A stretch of 13,909 bases of DNA from SIG673 sp045660565 (GTDB taxonomy: Bacteria > Bacillota > Clostridia > Oscillospirales > CAG-272). The notes under the pieces are model-generated. The model did not search any database. It worked only from the letters and a program-made list of their open reading frames with translations, and was not told the DNA's origin. Shown one piece after another: positions 11,379 through 13,909 of this stretch. The DNA is taken from assembly GCA_045660565.1 (NCBI GenBank), contig JAZRDX010000085.1, positions 1 to 13,909 of the forward strand, in the 5' to 3' direction. Made by a program: the position numbers and the translations under genes. Position 1 is the stretch's first letter; every line of letters starts with the position of its first letter.

Positions 11379-13909
11379 ATGAAATGGACAGGACTTAACG
11401 AAATCCGCGAAAAATACCTTACGTTCTTTGAGACGAAAGGACATTTAAGACATAAGAGCTTTCCCCTTGTTCCGATAAACGATAAATCCATACTCCTTAT
11501 CAATGCGGGAATGACGCCCTTAAAGAAGTACTTCACGGGTGAGCTTGAACCTCCGAGACACCGTATGACTACCTGTCAGAAGTGTATCCGTACCCCCGAT
11601 ATTGACAGCGTCGGAATCACCGCGCGCCACGGTACGTATTTTGAAATGCTCGGAAACTTCTCCTTTGGAGATTACTTCAAAAACGAGGCTATCGAGTGGG
11701 CATGGGAGTTTATAACCGACGAAAAATCGCTCGGTCTCCCCAAGGACAGACTTTGGGTTACAGTTTACCTTGAGGACGATGAAGCTTATGAAATCTGGAA
11801 CAAGAAGATGGGCGTTCCCGAAAGCAGAATAGTACGTCTCGGAAAGGCAGATAACTTCTGGGAGCACGGAAGCGGTCCCTGCGGCCCCTGCTCGGAGATA
11901 TACTTCGACAGAGGTGTAGAGTACGGCTGCGGCTCGCCCGACTGTAAGCCCGGCTGCGACTGCGACAGATTTATGGAGTTCTGGAACCTCGTTTTCACTC
12001 AGTTCGATAACGACGGAAACAATAACTATACCCGTCTTGCCAAGCCGAATATCGATACAGGTATGGGACTTGAGCGTCTTGCCTGCCTTATGCAGGGAGT
12101 AAATAATATTTTCGAGGTCGATACCGTAAGAAATATTATGAAGGCGGTTATAGATAAATCGGGTATTAAATACGGAGACAACGCTAAAAACGATATTTCG
12201 CTCCGCGTTATTACCGACCACATTCGTTCAACAACCTTTATGGTATGCGACGGTGTCGTTCCGTCCAACGAAGGACGCGGCTACGTTCTGCGCCGTCTGC
12301 TCCGTCGCGCGGCAAGACACGGCAGAATGCTCGGAATAAACGGTCTGTTCCTTTCCGATATAGCGGCAGTCGTCGCAAAGGAAAACTTCAGCGAATACCC
12401 CGAGCTTACCGAAAAGCTTTCTTACATTCAGAAGGTTATTTCGATAGAGGAGGAGCGCTTCGCGGCAACCATTGACGCAGGACTTTCCATTCTTTCCGGA
12501 CTTACCGAAACGGCAAAGGCTGAGGGAAAGACGGTTCTTTCGGGAGCCGACGCCTTCCGTCTTTACGATACCTTTGGTTTCCCTATCGACCTTACCAGAG
12601 AGATAGCGGGCGAGCAGGGTATCACCGTTGACGAGGACGAGTTCAAAAAGCTTATGAAGGAGCAGAAGGAGAGAGCACGTTCTGCAAGAGCTAATATAAG
12701 CGGCTGGAGCGATGCGGCTAAATCCCTTCTTACCGATTTCTCCAAAACCGAATTTGTAGGTTACACCGAAAACAGCTGTACGGCAAAGGTTCTCGGAATA
12801 CTTGCCGACGATATGCAGCTTACCACTGTTTCCGAGGGAGACTTCACACTTATTCTTGATAAAACCGTATTTTACGGAGAGGGTGGCGGTCAGGTAGGAG
12901 ACAGCGGTGTTATAACGACTGACAGCGGAGCAAATATTACCGTAACCGATACCAAAAAATCGGACGGCGTATATCTGCACCTCTGCACACTTAACAACGG
13001 AACCCTTTCGGTCGGCGATACCGTAAACGCGGAGATAGACGTTTGCAGAAGAAACGCTATCCGCAGAAACCACACGGCGTGTCATATGCTTCAGGCGGTG
13101 CTTCGCTCCGTTCTCGGTTCTCACGTTGAGCAGGCCGGTTCGTACGTAGATGAAGCGAGACTTCGCTTTGACTTCTCTCATTTCGCGGCTCTTACAGCCG
13201 AGGAGCTTTCTAAGGTTGAAGCCATTGTAAATACACATATTTTAAGCGGTGAGACTGTTGAAACGCTTGAAACCGATATTGAAACCGCAAAGAGTAGCGG
13301 CGCGATGGCTCTGTTCGGTGAAAAATACGGCGCGGTTGTACGTATGGTAAAGGTAGGAGATTTCTCCACCGAGCTTTGCGGAGGAACGCACCTTGATAAC
13401 TCGGCTAAGGCAGGTCTCTTTAAGATACTTTCCGAAAGCTCGGTCGCGGCAGGTGTTCGCCGTATAGAGGCAACCACGGGACTCGGTGTTCTTGAGGTTC
13501 TTAAGGAGCGCGAGAATATGCTTACCGACACAGCAAGAGAGCTCAGAGCTAACAACACCGCAGACGTGGTTAAGAAAGCGGAGAGCGTTATTTCCGAGCT
13601 TAAAAACGCAAACAAGGAAATAGAGCAGCTTCAGGCGCGTCTTGCATCCTCTATGGCATCTTCGATAAAGGATAACGCAAGAGCGGTAGGTAACGTAAAG
13701 CTTTACAGCGGAAAGCTTACGGGAACGGCGGTTGATACCGCGCGTACTCTTACCGACGAAATGAAGGCAAGTGAGGATACGGCGGTTACCGTAATAGCGG
13801 TAATTAACGACGGAAAGCTTAACTTCGTAGCGTCCTGCGGTAAGGAAGCGGTTAAGAGCGGTGCGCACGCAGGAAACCTTCTTAAGCAGATATCCGCAAT
13901 ATGCGGCGG
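11379..13909 (+). CDS. alaS: Alanyl-tRNA synthetase, 3' end cut by the window
   Basis: Open from ATG 11379 to the last base, 843 complete codons. It charges tRNA-Ala with alanine and hydrolyses mischarged Ser/Gly-tRNA. The start MKWTGLNEIREKYL is the conserved AlaRS N-terminus. Class II catalytic motifs appear at 84-101 (RHGTYFEMLGNFSFGDYF) and in TGMGLERLA (227-235). A cysteine cluster (GCGSPDCKPGCDCDRF) is at 183-198. The helical tRNA-recognition part includes GRGYVLRRLLRRAARHGR. The editing domain has EGGGQVGDSG, then HTACH (His565, His569) and LCGGTH (Cys667, His671), the four zinc ligands, numbered almost as in E. coli AlaRS. The C-Ala domain is present up to an ISAICGG ending, so about 30 residues are missing. 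AAGGA lies some 13 bases upstream, a long spacing. Confidence 0.98.
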   Translation, partial: MKWTGLNEIREKYLTFFETKGHLRHKSFPLVPINDKSILLINAGMTPLKKYFTGELEPPRHRMTTCQKCIRTPDIDSVGITARHGTYFEMLGNFSFGDYFKNEAIEWAWEFITDEKSLGLPKDRLWVTVYLEDDEAYEIWNKKMGVPESRIVRLGKADNFWEHGSGPCGPCSEIYFDRGVEYGCGSPDCKPGCDCDRFMEFWNLVFTQFDNDGNNNYTRLAKPNIDTGMGLERLACLMQGVNNIFEVDTVRNIMKAVIDKSGIKYGDNAKNDISLRVITDHIRSTTFMVCDGVVPSNEGRGYVLRRLLRRAARHGRMLGINGLFLSDIAAVVAKENFSEYPELTEKLSYIQKVISIEEERFAATIDAGLSILSGLTETAKAEGKTVLSGADAFRLYDTFGFPIDLTREIAGEQGITVDEDEFKKLMKEQKERARSARANISGWSDAAKSLLTDFSKTEFVGYTENSCTAKVLGILADDMQLTTVSEGDFTLILDKTVFYGEGGGQVGDSGVITTDSGANITVTDTKKSDGVYLHLCTLNNGTLSVGDTVNAEIDVCRRNAIRRNHTACHMLQAVLRSVLGSHVEQAGSYVDEARLRFDFSHFAALTAEELSKVEAIVNTHILSGETVETLETDIETAKSSGAMALFGEKYGAVVRMVKVGDFSTELCGGTHLDNSAKAGLFKILSESSVAAGVRRIEATTGLGVLEVLKERENMLTDTARELRANNTADVVKKAESVISELKNANKEIEQLQARLASSMASSIKDNARAVGNVKLYSGKLTGTAVDTARTLTDEMKASEDTAVTVIAVINDGKLNFVASCGKEAVKSGAHAGNLLKQISAICG

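Noticed and set aside
12228..13238. Long minus strand open frame (336 codons) opposite alaS
   Set aside because: The plus strand encodes a full set of conserved AlaRS motifs here. The antisense frame has no ribosome binding site or recognisable family and arises from the codon bias of alaS. Other long antisense frames in this gene and in the transporter are explained the same way.

Overview
The window looks like chromosomal DNA from an anaerobic, probably gut-associated member of the Clostridia (Bacillota). The evidence is a class III fructose-1,6-bisphosphatase, an NAD/metal-dependent family 4 glycosidase, sigma-A promoters close to TTGACA-17-TATAAT, GGAGG-type ribosome binding sites, tRNA genes with encoded CCA, and a small protein carrying a DVITTS motif that I associate with Clostridia. 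Lineage is inferred from gene families and signals only. Most of the content is housekeeping. I see no phage, transposase, CRISPR array or recognisable defence locus.

Layout. (1) 1-266: the end of an unidentified + strand frame, then a 51-residue protein. (2) 267-523: no gene, but an unusually structured stretch ending in a terminator. (3) 523-646: tRNA-Gln(UUG) on the minus strand with its own perfect promoter. (4) 706-3039: a divergent pair, an AraC-type regulator (minus) and a GH4 alpha-galactosidase-like enzyme (plus), sharing a short control region. (5) 3040-4636: a minus strand unit in which a promoter drives a LacB/RpiB-like protein and then a metallophosphoesterase, closed by a bidirectional terminator shared with the GH4 gene. 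(6) 4717-6788: class III fbp on the minus strand with promoter and terminator. (7) 6908-7105: tRNA-Arg(CCG), minus strand, with promoter and terminator. (8) 7166-9186: plus strand tsaE, tsaB and canonical rpiB. (9) 9266-11032: a Na+/phosphate symporter fused to a PhoU-like region. (10) 11061-11266: two and a third copies of an approximately 88-bp tandem repeat. (11) 11313-13909: a perfect consensus promoter and alaS, cut by the window end about 30 codons before its expected stop.

How the genes fit together. The AraC/GH4 pair reads as a local sugar-responsive switch that cleaves alpha-galactosides or related glycosides. The neighbouring LacB/RpiB-like protein could act on a sugar phosphate, but it lacks both histidines of canonical RpiB, so its reaction is open. 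Fbp (gluconeogenesis) and RpiB (pentose phosphate interconversion) are core carbon enzymes. TsaE and TsaB serve the t6A modification of ANN-decoding tRNAs. Two tRNAs and alaS add to the translation content.

The features most worth a second look are the His-less LacB-like protein, the araC/melA control region with its inverted and 21-bp-phased direct repeats, the tandem repeat with an apparently conserved hairpin, the competing hairpins downstream of tRNA-Gln, and the small DVITTS protein.
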